From Owenia fusiformis (Eukaryota; Annelida; Polychaeta; Sabellida; Oweniidae): a stretch of DNA of 64,000 bases. Below, in pieces: positions 45,719-56,661 of this stretch; within the stretch, counting starts at the first letter, position 1; each line of letters begins with the position of its first letter. Both the position numbers and the translations under genes were made by a program. The notes beneath the pieces are model-generated. The model saw only the letters and a program-made list of their open reading frames with translations, did not search any database and had not been told where the DNA came from. Location: the NCBI GenBank assembly GCA_903813345.2, contig CAIIXF020000568.1, forward strand, positions 62,001 through 126,000, read 5' to 3'.

Positions 45719-47527
45719 CTGTACATCGCACTGGTAGCAGCGACTAGTTTGATATATTGTGAGACGTTTATGTATATATTTTTACGTTTGCCAAAGGAGG
45801 GATGTATCGATTGACTTCTCTGTTAGGGGGATATATAATATCCAATTCGTCTTAAATCGCTTATGTAATTTGCGCTCTTGACGAAATGTCAATTTGCCGA
45901 CCAGTCGTACGTCACACTGGTACATGTCAATCCTTTGCAATTTTGTGAGACGTTTAAGTATATATTTTGGAGTATGCTCTTGAATGGATTTAATGAATGA
46001 TGTTCCCGTTCGTGATATATTTTATATCTAAATCGTCTTAAATCTATGATGCAGTTTGTGCTCTGGAGGAAAAGTCAATTTTCGGACCAGTCGTACGTAA
46101 CGCTGGTGGCAGCATGATATTTGTTATTTAGTGAGATGTTTTAGGATACACTTTTATATTTGCCCTACTGAGGACTTGTTGATTGATCATTCTATTCGTG
46201 AGATATTGAGTATCTAATTTGTCATTCAAGTCTGATTTACTTTGGGCTATGTACGGAATGTCAATTTTCGGACCAGCTGAACATCGCACTGGTAGCAACG
46301 ACTAGTTTGATATATTTTGAGAGGTTTATGTATATATTTTTACGTTTGCCAAAGGAGGGATGTATCGATTGACTTCTCTGTTAGGGGGATATATAATATC
46401 CAATTCGTCTTAAATCGCTTATGCAATTTGCGCTCTTGTCGAAATGTCAATTTCCGACGAGTCCTATGTCACACTGGTACATGCCAGTCGTTTGCAATTC
46501 TGTGAGACGTTTAAGTATATATTTTGGAGTATGCTCTTGAATGGATTTAATGAATGATGTTCACGTTCATGATATATTTTATATCTAATTCGTCTTAAAT
46601 CTATGATGCAGTTTGTGCTCTGGAGGAAATGTCAATTTTCGGACCAGTCGTACGTAATGCTTGTGGCAGCATGGTATTTGTTATTAAGTGAGATATTTCA
46701 GGATACAATTTTACATTTGCTCTACCGAGAACTTGTTGATTGGTCATTCTATACGTGAGATATTGAGTATCTAATTTAATTTTCGGACCAGCTGTACATC
46801 GCACTGGTAGCAGCGACAAGTTTGATATATTGTGAGACGTTTATGTATATATTTTTACGTTTGCCAAAGGAGGGATGTATCGATTGACTTCTCTGTTAGG
46901 GGGATATATAATATCCAATTCGTCTTAAATCGCTTATGAAATTTGCGCTCTTGACGAAATGTCAATTTGCCGACAATTCGTACGTCACACTGGTACATGT
47001 CAGTCCTTTGCAATTTTGTGAGACGTTTAAGTATATATTTTGGAGTATGCTCTTGAATGGATTTAATGAATGATGTTCCCGTTCCTGATATATTTTATAT
47101 CTAAATCGTCTTAAATCTATGATGCAGTTTGTGCTCTGGAGGAAAAGTCAATTTTCGGACCAGTCGTACGTAACGCTGGTGGCAGCATGATATTTGTTAT
47201 TTAGTGAGATGTTTTAGGATACACTTTTACATTTGCCCTACTGAGGACTTGTTGATTGATCATTCTATTCGTGAGATATTGAGTATCTAATTTGTCATTC
47301 AAGTCTGATTTACTTTGGGCTATGTACGGAATGTCAATTTTCGGACCAGCTGAACATCGCACTGGTAGCAACGACTAGTTTGATATATTTTGAGAGGTTT
47401 ATGTATATATTTTTACGTTTGCCAAAGGAGGGATGTATCGATTGACTTCTCTGTTAGGGGGATATATAATATCCAATTAGTCTTAAATCGCTTATGCAAT
47501 TTGCGCTCTTGACGAAATGTCAATTTT

Positions 47528-47601
47528 CCAGTATGTATTATATGTTACTAAACTAAAATGTACTCATCAAAAATGATGGATTAATAAACATAAATAATAA
47601 G
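47528..47601. other. Non-satellite insert in the core
   Basis: About 70 AT-rich bases (around ATGTATTATATGTTACTAAA) replace the few expected between TCAATTTTC and GTACGTCACACTGG. No inverted ends or duplication are seen, so it may be filler DNA from break repair. Confidence 0.6.
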
Positions 47602-50019
47602 TACGTCACACTGGTACATGCCAGTCCTTTGCAATTTTGTGAGACGTTTAAGTATATATTTTGGAGTATGCTCTTGAATGGATTTAATGAATGATGTTCC
47701 CGTTCGTGATATATTTTATATCTAATTTGTCTTAAATCTATGATGCAGTTTGTGCTCTGGAGGAAATGTCAATTTTCGGACCAGTCGTACGTAACGCTGG
47801 TGGCAGCATGATATTTGTTATTTAGTGAGATGTTTCAGGATACATTTTTACATTTGCCCTACCGAGGACTTGTTGATTGGTCATTCTATTCGTGAGATAT
47901 TGAGTATCTAATTTGTCATACAAGTCTGATTTACTTTGGGCTATGTACGGAATGTCAATTTTCGGACCAGCTGTACATCGCACTGGTAGCTGCGACTAGT
48001 TTGATATATTGTGAGACGTTTATGTATATATTTTTACGTTTGCCAAAGGAGGGATGTATCAATTGACTTCTCTGTTAGGGGGATATATAATATCCAGTTC
48101 GTCTTAAATCGCTTATGCAATTTGCGCTCTTGACGAAATGTCAATTTTCCGACCAGTCGTACGTCACACTGGTACATGTCAGTCCTTTGCAATTTTGTGA
48201 GACGTTTAAGTATATATTTTGGAGTATGCTCTTGAATGGATTTAATGAATGATGTTCCCGTTCGTGATATATTTTATATCTAAATCGTCTTAAATCTATG
48301 ATGCAGTTTGTGCTTTGGAGGAAAAGTCAATTTTCGGACCAGTCGTACGTAACGCTGGTGGCAGCATGATATTTGTTATTTAGTGAGATGTTTTAGGATA
48401 CACTTTTACATTTGCCCTACTGAGGACTTGTTGATTGATCATTCTATTCGTGAGATATTGAGTATCTAATTTGTCATTCAAGTCTGATTTACTTTGGGCT
48501 ATGTACGGAATGTCAATTTTCGGACCAGCTGAACATCGCACTGGTAGCAACGACTAGTTTGATATATTTTGAGAGGTTTATGTATATATTTTTATGTTTG
48601 CCAAAGGAGGGATGTATCGATTGACTTCTCTGTTAGGGGGATATATAATATCCAATTAGTCTTAAATCGCTTATCAATTTGCGCTCTTGACGAAATGTCA
48701 ATTTTGTGAGACGTTTAAGTATATATTTTGGAGTATGCTCTTGAATAAATTTAATGAATGATGTTCCCGTTCGTGATATATTTTATATCTAAATCGTCTT
48801 AAATCTATGATGCAGTTTGTGCTCTGGAGGAAATGTCAATTTTCGGATCAGTCGTACGTAACGCTGGTGGCAGCATGATATTTGTTATTTAGTGAGATGT
48901 TTCAGGATACATTTTTACATTTGCCCTACCGAGGACTTGTTGATTGGTCATTCTAATCGTGAGATATTGAGTATCTAATTTGTTATACAAGTCTGATTGA
49001 CTTTGGGCTATGTACGGAATGTCAATTTTCGGACCAGCTGTACATCGCACTGGTAGCAGCGACTAGTTTGATATATTGTGAGACGTTTATGTATATATTT
49101 TTACGTTTGCCAAAGGAGGGAAGTATCGATTGACTTCTCTGTTAGGGGGATATATAATATCCAATTGATCTAAAATCGCTTATGCAATTTGCGCTCTTGA
49201 CGAAATGTCAATTTTCCGACCAGTCGTACGTCACACTGCCACATGCCAGTCCTTTGCAATTTTGTGAGACGTTTAAGTATATATTTTGGAGTATGCTCTT
49301 GAATGGATTTAATGAATGATGTTCCCGTTCGTGATATATTTTATATCTAATTCGTCTTAAATCTATGATGCAGTTTGTGCTCTGGAAAAAATGTCAATTT
49401 TCGGACCAGTCGTACGTAACGCTGGTGGCAGCAATATATTTGTTATTTAGTGAGATGTTTCAGGATACATTTTTACATTTGCCCTACCGAGGACTTGTTA
49501 ATTGGTCATTCTATTCATGAGATATTGAGTATCTAAGTTGTCATACAAGTCTGATTTACTTTGGGCTATGTACGGAATGTCAATTTTCGGACCAGCTGTA
49601 CTTCGCACTGGTAGCAGCGACTAGTTTGATATATTGTGAGACGTTTATGTATATATTTTTACGTTTGCCAAAGGAGGGATGTATCGATTGACTTCTCTGT
49701 TAGGGGGATATATAATATCCAATTCGTCTTAAATCGCCTATGCAATTTGCGCTCTTGACGAAATGTCAATTTTCCGAGCAGTCCTACGTCACACTGGTAC
49801 ATGCCAGTCCTTTGCAATTTTGTGAGACGTTTAAGTATATATTTTGGAGTATGCTCTTGAATGGATTTAATGAATGATGTTCCCGTTCGTGATATATTTT
49901 ATATCTAATTCGTCTTAAATCTATGATGCAGTTTGTGCTCTAGAGGAAATGTCAATTTTCGGACCAGTCGTACGTATCGCTGGTGGCAGCATGATATTTG
50001 TTATTTAGTGAGATGTTTC

Positions 50020-52730
50020 AATTTGTCTTAAAAGAAAACGTAGAAAATACACTGAAACGTCTCACAAATCAACAAAGGACAAGCTAGTACCAGCGTAAAG
50101 AACAACTGGTCAGAAAACATTTCGTCCAGAGCGGAATGTAAATCAGAGCTTTCTTAGAAATTAGATACTCATAATTTCACGAATAGAATGACCATACAAC
50201 AAGTCCATGGAAGAGAAAATGCAAAAAGTATATCCTTACACGTTGCACAAATAAGCAAACATCATGCTCCTACCAGCATGACGTAAGACCGATCCGAACA
50301 TTGACATTTCGTCTAGTAGAGCGCAATGTAAATCAGAGCTTTGCGACAAATCATACAAATGAGATACTCTATATCTCATTAATATAATGACCAATCAACA
50401 AGTCCTTGGTAGGGCAAATGTGAAAATGTATCCTTAAACATATCACTAATTGTCAAATATCCTGCTACGACTAGCGTTACGTACGACTGGTCCGAAAATT
50501 GACATTTCTTCTAGAGCGTTGAAGACAAATGAGATATTAAATATATCACGAATGGGAACTTCAGTCATTAAATCTTTCGAAGAGCAAACGTAGCAACATA
50601 TACTGAAACGTCTCACAAATCAGCAAAGGACGAGCTGGTATCAGCGTGATGTACAACTAGTCAGAAAGTTGACATTTTGTCTTGAGCCCGAGGTCCGAGA
50701 ATGACCATACAACAAATCCCTGGTAGAGCAAATGCAAAAATATATTCTTACACGTTGCTTAACTAAGCAAACATTATGCTCCTACCAGCGTGACGTAAGA
50801 CCGATCCGAATATTGACATTTCGTCTACAGCGCAATGTAAATTAGAGCTTTGCGACAATTCCTATGACACGTCGCAAATAGTTCGCGCACGTATTGTTAC
50901 ACATTTTCGCTTTTTAACACACGACAGAATGTGACGTTTTTGAGAAAAATGTACACATTTGGAAATCCTTTCGTCCTCTACATTTGCCTCTATATCTCAA
51001 AATATATTAGACGAATAAATCTGATATCGTATACATATTAACAATGGGAGAGGAGCATTATCAAACACGAATCAATTTATATTTTAGATGAAATAAATAT
51101 TTGTGTTGCTATGTTTGAAAATAGGTGAATGGCCTAAAATTGCCATATTTTAATGAATTTTGAAAACCTTTCGTCCTCCACCTTTCCACATACAACAGAA
51201 AACACATACGTTTACGAACAAAAACAACTCTTTATTAATAAACTAGAGTTTATGAGCAAAATAATCATGTATGATTTATTTAAAATTGGTCTCGTAATTT
51301 TTGTTTAATGTATACCTGAAAAGTTGAAGGTAACAAAAAATGAGCAAAAAAGGTCGCTGTCGACAGATTCTATTTTTCAAACTTTATGACGTCACAATAA
51401 GGGACGCTTACTAGAATCCAGTCTTTGAAATAGCACTTCCATCTACCTCTATCAAGACCAAAAGAAAGTATCATAGTCAAATATTGTTTGAGTTATGAGC
51501 GTTTAACGATGAAAAATTATTCAAAATGTAACGTGTCGACAGCGGATATTTGCCAGATTTTTGGTTAAAAAACTCTTTTTTAAAAAGGAACGCGCAAGAA
51601 TTGTAAAAGGAATGTACTTGATTTGAAAACTTCATTAAAGCATCTTTAAAATGATATATAACTTTAATTAGAATATTATCTTATATTCCGAAGAATTAAA
51701 GTTACATTCATGCGATACCCTAAAAACACGACGTGTCTATGCATTAGATACTCTATATCTCACGGATAGAATGACCGATTGACAAGTCCTTGGTAGGGCA
51801 TATGGAAAATGTGTCCTTAAACATCTCACTAATCAGGAAATATTCTGCTTCCACCAGCGTTACGTACGACTGGTCAGAAAATGGACAAACTGCATCAGCG
51901 ATTTAAGACAAAAAGATATAAAACATTTCGCGAACGGAAACATAAGTCATTCAATCTTTAGATTGACCAATAAACAAGTCCTTGGTAGAGCAAACGCAAA
52001 AATATATACTTTAACGTCTCTCAAACAAAAACCCAAATGCTGCTACCAGCGTGAGGTAAGGCCGGACCGAAAATTGGCATTTCGTCTAGAGCGCAATGTG
52101 AATCAAAGCTTTATGACAAATAAGATACTCAATATCTCACGAATAGAATGACCACTCAACAAGTCTTTGGTAGAACAAATGCAAAATATATACTATAACG
52201 TCTCTCAGACTAACAAATTACATGGTGCTACAAGCGTGATGTAAGACTGGTCCGAAAATTGACATTTCGTCTAGATCGCAAACTGTATCAGCGATTTAAG
52301 AAAAATTAGATATAAAATATTTCTCGACCAGAAACACCAGTCATTAAATCCTTCATAGAAAAAACGTAAAAACATATACTGAAACGTCTCACAAATCAGT
52401 AAAAGACTAGCTAGTACCAGCGTGACGTACGACTGGTCATAAAATTGACATTTCGTCTGGAGCGAAAATCAGAGCTTTATGACAAATTAGATACTCAATC
52501 AGAGATTTATGACAAATTAGATACTCAAAACCACACGAATAGAATGACCGTACAACAAGTCATTGGAAAAGCAAATATAAAAATTATGTCCTTACAAGTT
52601 GCTCAAATAAGCAAACATCATGCTCATACCAGCGTGAGCTTTGCGTCAAGACCTACAATTTAGATACTCTATATCTCATGAATAGAATGACCAATCACCA
52701 AGTCCTTGGTAGGGCAAATGTAAAAATGTA
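50020..52730 (-). repeat. Satellite, diverged monomers (first orientation)
   Basis: Same monomer family and orientation as 34587-39764. The switch from the core lies at about 50019 (GAGATGTTTCAATTTGTCTTAAAAGAAAACGTAG). It is interrupted by the element at 50866-51737 and ends where the LINE begins. Confidence 0.85.
50866..51737. mobile_element. Short-TIR element, TAT duplication, in the satellite
   Basis: 872 bp with ends GACACGTCG...CGACGTGTC, flanked by TAT (50863-50865 and 51738-51740). Removing it restores a satellite sequence (CCTATGCATTAGATACTC, compare CCTACAAATTAGATACTC elsewhere). No coding frame. A 3-bp duplication fits several DNA transposon groups, so I leave the family open. Confidence 0.75.
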
Positions 52731-52849
52731 AATGAATGTTATTTTAGGATATAATTTGTATATGTTTTCATCTGGTATTTTAGATAGCAATATATGTCAA
52801 CATCTTACTTGCCACACTGAGGCTGCTGATATTTTGAAAAACATGGGTA

Positions 52850-55800
52850 ATGGATTCTAGAGCCATAATTAATTTTAATATGTTATCTTTCAACGTCCGG
52901 GGTCTAGGGCAATCAAAGAAAGATAAAATTTTGAATTGGGTCAAAAGTAAAAACAAAGATATTACATTTCTACAGGAAACACACACTACTAATGAATTAG
53001 AAACTGATTTTAGAAACAGGTGGAATGGTAACATTATTTTTTCACATGGTACGTCTAATAGTAGAGGTGTAATGATACTTATTAAGGAATCACTTGATGT
53101 AAAAATTAATGATCAGATATGTGATAGACACGGTAGATATATTATACTAGACATTACGATTCAAAATGAACGTTTTATTTTGACAAACATTTACGGGCCG
53201 ACAATTGATCAAGAGAAATTACCCTTTTGGACTAATATAGCCCAAAAGATTGAAAACCTGACACGAGAAAATACACGTTTAATATTAGGAGGAGACTTTA
53301 ATGTAATATTTGACGAAAATCTTGACAGAAAGGGCGGGAATCATAAAGTAAACAAACCTGTAATAGACTTTTTTAATGAGTTCAAATTGAATTTAGATTT
53401 AATTGATATTTATAGGGTTCGTAATCCAGACGTAAAAAGATTTACATGGCGACAAAAAAAACTAGCAATAATGAGTAGACTGGATATATGGTTATGTTCG
53501 GACGACCTTCAAAATGATATTGAAAAGGTGGATATTGACACTGGTATTCTTTCTGACCACTCTCCAATAACTCTTAGTTTAAATAATCTTCATATTAAAA
53601 GAGGTCCAAGTCATTGGAGATATAATAACAGCCTATCAAAAGATAAAGATTTTGAATCCGAATTAATTCAAAACATTGAAATATGGTCAAATGAGTCAAA
53701 AGATCTCAAAGATAAACGAGTTGTTTGGGACTTCATAAAATATATAATTAGAGAGTTTTCAATTAAATTTTCTAAACAAAAAGCAAAAGCTAGAAGAAAA
53801 TGTAGACAAGATCTTGAAAATAAACTGATAAAATTACAAGAGCAACTTGATAACAGCCCCAATGATATAGCCATTAAAGATGAATTTTACAAATGTCAAT
53901 TAGAACTTGAAAATATATTTGAATATATTACACAGGGAGAACTGATTCGATCAAGATCGCAAAATTTTATCGAAGGCGAAAAAGGCACAAAATATTTCTT
54001 GCAACTTGAAAAGAAAAATGTTGCAAAAAACAGTATAACACAACTTAAAAATTCAAAGGGTGATATAGTTAAAGATTTTTCAACTGTTCAGAGAAACATT
54101 TTAGACTTTTATAAAAATCTGTATTCTAAAAGTAACGCAAAAGTTGACGACAATAATGCAAATAAGTTTTTTAAAAATGTTAATATTCCTAAATTGTCCA
54201 ATAAGGATAAATTATCAATGGAGTCCCAAATAACAATCGAAGAATGCTTCAAGACAATGCAAACGTTTCAATTAAATAAGTCCCCGGGAAGCGATGGACT
54301 GACAATAGAATTTTATATTTTCTTTTGGAATAATATAAAGAGTTTTTTTATCGAGGCAATGAATTTTACTTTCACTAAAAAAGAAATGTCAGCATCTCAA
54401 AGAGAAATATTAATGCAACTTATTCCAAAAAAAGGTAGAGATGCTCTATTTTTGAAAAACCAAAGACCTATTTCCCTTATTAATGTCGATGCAAAAATAA
54501 TAGCTAAAGTAATTTATAAAAGAATTGAAGCTTTTTTGGATAAATTGATACAATCAGATCAAGCTGCATTTGTGAAAGATAGACATATGGCTGAAATAGC
54601 AAGACTCATTGAAGATTCGATATTTTATACAAATGATAGAAACACAGATGGCGCTCTAATCGCAATTGATTTCCTCAAAGCATTTGACTCATTAAACCAT
54701 GATTTCCTCTTCCAAGCATTAGAAACATTTAATTTTGGTGACTATATCAAATCTTGGATTAAAATACTTTATACTAACATACATGCCAAAGTTATGAATT
54801 TAGGATTTAGTGGAGAACAATTTGATATTGAAAGGGGTATTAAGCAAGGAGATCCTTTGTCCCCCATACTGTTTATTCTCTCAGTAGAGTTTCTGGCACA
54901 AGCAATTAGAGATGACCATTTAATCAAAGGGATTAAAATTGGGGAAGATAAGGAGATAAAACTTAGTATTTACGCAGATGACATGACACTTTTTGTAAGG
55001 GATAAAGAATCTGTACACCAAGCTATGAGAGTGCTAAAAGACTTTGAAAATTGTAGTGGGTTGAAAACAAATTTAGAAAAAACTGAACTCTTCACTATTG
55101 GCAAATCAAAAAATGAAATTTGGAAAATTGGTGCACTTAAACAAGTTAAAGAAATAAAAGTTTTGGGTGTTTTCTTTAACCATGATGAAACCAAGAAAAA
55201 TGAGCAAAATTTTAGAGTCGTGATAAATCACTTAAAACAAACTCTTAACCTGTGGAAAACTAGACAACTAACAATAATAGGGAAAATACAAATTGTGAAA
55301 ACATTTGGGTTATCAAAATTCAATTTTATTTGTTCGGTCATAGATACACCAGATAGATACCTTAAAGAAATCAATGATATTGTGTTTAAATTTTTATGGA
55401 ATGGCAGGGATAAAATTAAGAGGAAATCATTAATTTCCGACTTCAAAGAAGGGGGCTTGAGAATGAGTGATTTAAAAACAAAAATTAAAAGTGCCCAACT
55501 AAAGTGGGTTCAGAAATTAATTAAAGATACAGACAAGAATTCTCCATGGACTGTCATTCCAAATTATTACCTTCGTCAAAAAGGTGGCTTATTTGTATTG
55601 AATTGCAAGTATGATATAACTAAATTGAATATTGATATGCCAAAGTATTATATACACATGCTTCAAACATTTATGGAATTGCCCCGTTCACAAACCGATA
55701 TACCAGAGGAAATAATATGGAATAACAAAAAAATCACGATACAAAATAAATCACTCTTCTGGAAAGAATTTTTCAATAGAGGCATAATAAAAATTAAAGA

Positions 55801-56548
55801 TTTATTTATAGATGCATCAATTAAAACATGGCACCAGATTAAGGTACAAACAGGTCTATCTGATGTATACATGCTGAAATGGTTTGGAATTTTAAAAGCC
55901 ATCCCAAGAACTTGGCTTATAAGAAATAATGTATTTGAAAATAATGTCAATTTAGATGTAAAACACTGTAATTTTGATATTGTACATGGAAAAAAAATAT
56001 TTCAGTTTAACAAATGTACATCAAAGTTATTGTATTCTATTTTATTGTCACACATTGCTGAACAACCAACAGCAAAAGGAAAGCTTAGTATAAAATATAA
56101 ATTAAACGAAGAAGACTGGAATTTTTATTATACGTATTATCATTACATTTTAACGTATTCTAAACACAGGGCTTTTCAATTTAAACTTATAAATTGCATT
56201 TTATATACAAACAATGATCTATTTAAATATAATGTAATACAATCGCCGATGTGCGAATTCTGTCATACTGCATTTGAAACGATTGATCACTTATTTTATC
56301 TTTGTGAATATACAAATCAGTTTTGGAACAGTGTTAAGCAACACATTTTGAAAAAACTCAAATATTTTGATTTAAACAATGTGCTCTTTGGCTCTAAAAA
56401 ATGGAGCAAATACGAAAATATGATTATAATTATTGCAAAATACTTCTTGTATAATCAAAAATTGCTACGAGAACTACCAGTGTACAGAAAATTCGAAATG
56501 TATTTAAAATACTGTAAAGAAAATGATAATAAGATATGGAATGAATGA
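52850..56548 (+). CDS. LINE ORF2: endonuclease and reverse transcriptase, 1232 aa
   Basis: The start ATGGATTCTAGAGCC lies just upstream of the first conserved motif. An apurinic-type endonuclease occupies about residues 8-245: LSFNVRGLG, QETHT with Glu43, GGDFNV with Asp149, and SDHSPI with Asp236-His237. The reverse transcriptase lies at about 460-760: RPISLINVDAKIIAKV, the IDFLKAFDS block with Asp607, GIKQGDPLSPILFIL, and YADD with Asp710-Asp711. Near the end is a zinc knuckle C-x2-C-x8-H-x4-C (Cys1135, Cys1138, His1147, Cys1152), typical of L1/Tx1-type ORF2. No RNase H is seen. All catalytic residues I can check are present. It would nick DNA and copy its own RNA at the target (family knowledge). 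Confidence 0.93.
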   Translation: MDSRAIINFNMLSFNVRGLGQSKKDKILNWVKSKNKDITFLQETHTTNELETDFRNRWNGNIIFSHGTSNSRGVMILIKESLDVKINDQICDRHGRYIILDITIQNERFILTNIYGPTIDQEKLPFWTNIAQKIENLTRENTRLILGGDFNVIFDENLDRKGGNHKVNKPVIDFFNEFKLNLDLIDIYRVRNPDVKRFTWRQKKLAIMSRLDIWLCSDDLQNDIEKVDIDTGILSDHSPITLSLNNLHIKRGPSHWRYNNSLSKDKDFESELIQNIEIWSNESKDLKDKRVVWDFIKYIIREFSIKFSKQKAKARRKCRQDLENKLIKLQEQLDNSPNDIAIKDEFYKCQLELENIFEYITQGELIRSRSQNFIEGEKGTKYFLQLEKKNVAKNSITQLKNSKGDIVKDFSTVQRNILDFYKNLYSKSNAKVDDNNANKFFKNVNIPKLSNKDKLSMESQITIEECFKTMQTFQLNKSPGSDGLTIEFYIFFWNNIKSFFIEAMNFTFTKKEMSASQREILMQLIPKKGRDALFLKNQRPISLINVDAKIIAKVIYKRIEAFLDKLIQSDQAAFVKDRHMAEIARLIEDSIFYTNDRNTDGALIAIDFLKAFDSLNHDFLFQALETFNFGDYIKSWIKILYTNIHAKVMNLGFSGEQFDIERGIKQGDPLSPILFILSVEFLAQAIRDDHLIKGIKIGEDKEIKLSIYADDMTLFVRDKESVHQAMRVLKDFENCSGLKTNLEKTELFTIGKSKNEIWKIGALKQVKEIKVLGVFFNHDETKKNEQNFRVVINHLKQTLNLWKTRQLTIIGKIQIVKTFGLSKFNFICSVIDTPDRYLKEINDIVFKFLWNGRDKIKRKSLISDFKEGGLRMSDLKTKIKSAQLKWVQKLIKDTDKNSPWTVIPNYYLRQKGGLFVLNCKYDITKLNIDMPKYYIHMLQTFMELPRSQTDIPEEIIWNNKKITIQNKSLFWKEFFNRGIIKIKDLFIDASIKTWHQIKVQTGLSDVYMLKWFGILKAIPRTWLIRNNVFENNVNLDVKHCNFDIVHGKKIFQFNKCTSKLLYSILLSHIAEQPTAKGKLSIKYKLNEEDWNFYYTYYHYILTYSKHRAFQFKLINCILYTNNDLFKYNVIQSPMCEFCHTAFETIDHLFYLCEYTNQFWNSVKQHILKKLKYFDLNNVLFGSKKWSKYENMIIIIAKYFLYNQKLLRELPVYRKFEMYLKYCKENDNKIWNE

Positions 56549-56629
56549 AGAAGGATGTCTGTGAAATGGAGTGAATGTTTAAAATATACTTTGTAAGAAT
56601 ATATCACAGAAGTCAATATGTTTTTTTAA

Positions 56630-56658
<29 letters not shown>
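56630..56658 (+). repeat. LINE poly(A) tail
   Basis: A run of 29 A directly follows a T-rich AATAAA-like context at the end of the LINE 3' UTR. Confidence 0.9.

Positions 56659-56661
<3 letters not shown>

Larger units (their letters stand above)
39765..50019 (+). repeat. Satellite core: 558-bp higher-order repeat (3 x 186 bp), inverted
   Basis: About 18 copies. The landmark CTGTACATCG (or CTGAACATCG) recurs at 40342, 40900, 41458, 42017 and 42575, a period of 558-559 bp. Within one copy, GACCAG sites at 40336, 40522, 40708 and 40894 are exactly 186 bp apart and mark three diverged monomer types (GCACTGGTAGC, CACACTGGTACATGCC, AACGCTGGTGGCAGC). A few copies are shortened (516, 515 and 509 bp) or lengthened (756, 756 and 621 bp). 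Orientation is opposite to the flanks. Confidence 0.95.
52731..56658 (+). mobile_element. L1/Tx1-clade LINE, ORF2 intact, inserted in the satellite
   Basis: The satellite breaks off after AAAAATGTA at 52730 and resumes at about 56663 (CTTAAACATCTCAC). The insert has about 120 bases of leader, ORF2 (52850-56548), about 80 bases of 3' UTR and a 29-base A run (56630-56658). I see no ORF1. Either this copy is 5'-truncated just before ORF2 or the family lacks ORF1. No clear target duplication was found. The uninterrupted ORF and intact A run point to recent insertion. Confidence 0.9.

Noticed and set aside
52731-52849. ORF1 or promoter of the LINE
   Set aside because: The 120-bp leader is too short for ORF1 and shows no recognisable promoter motif.
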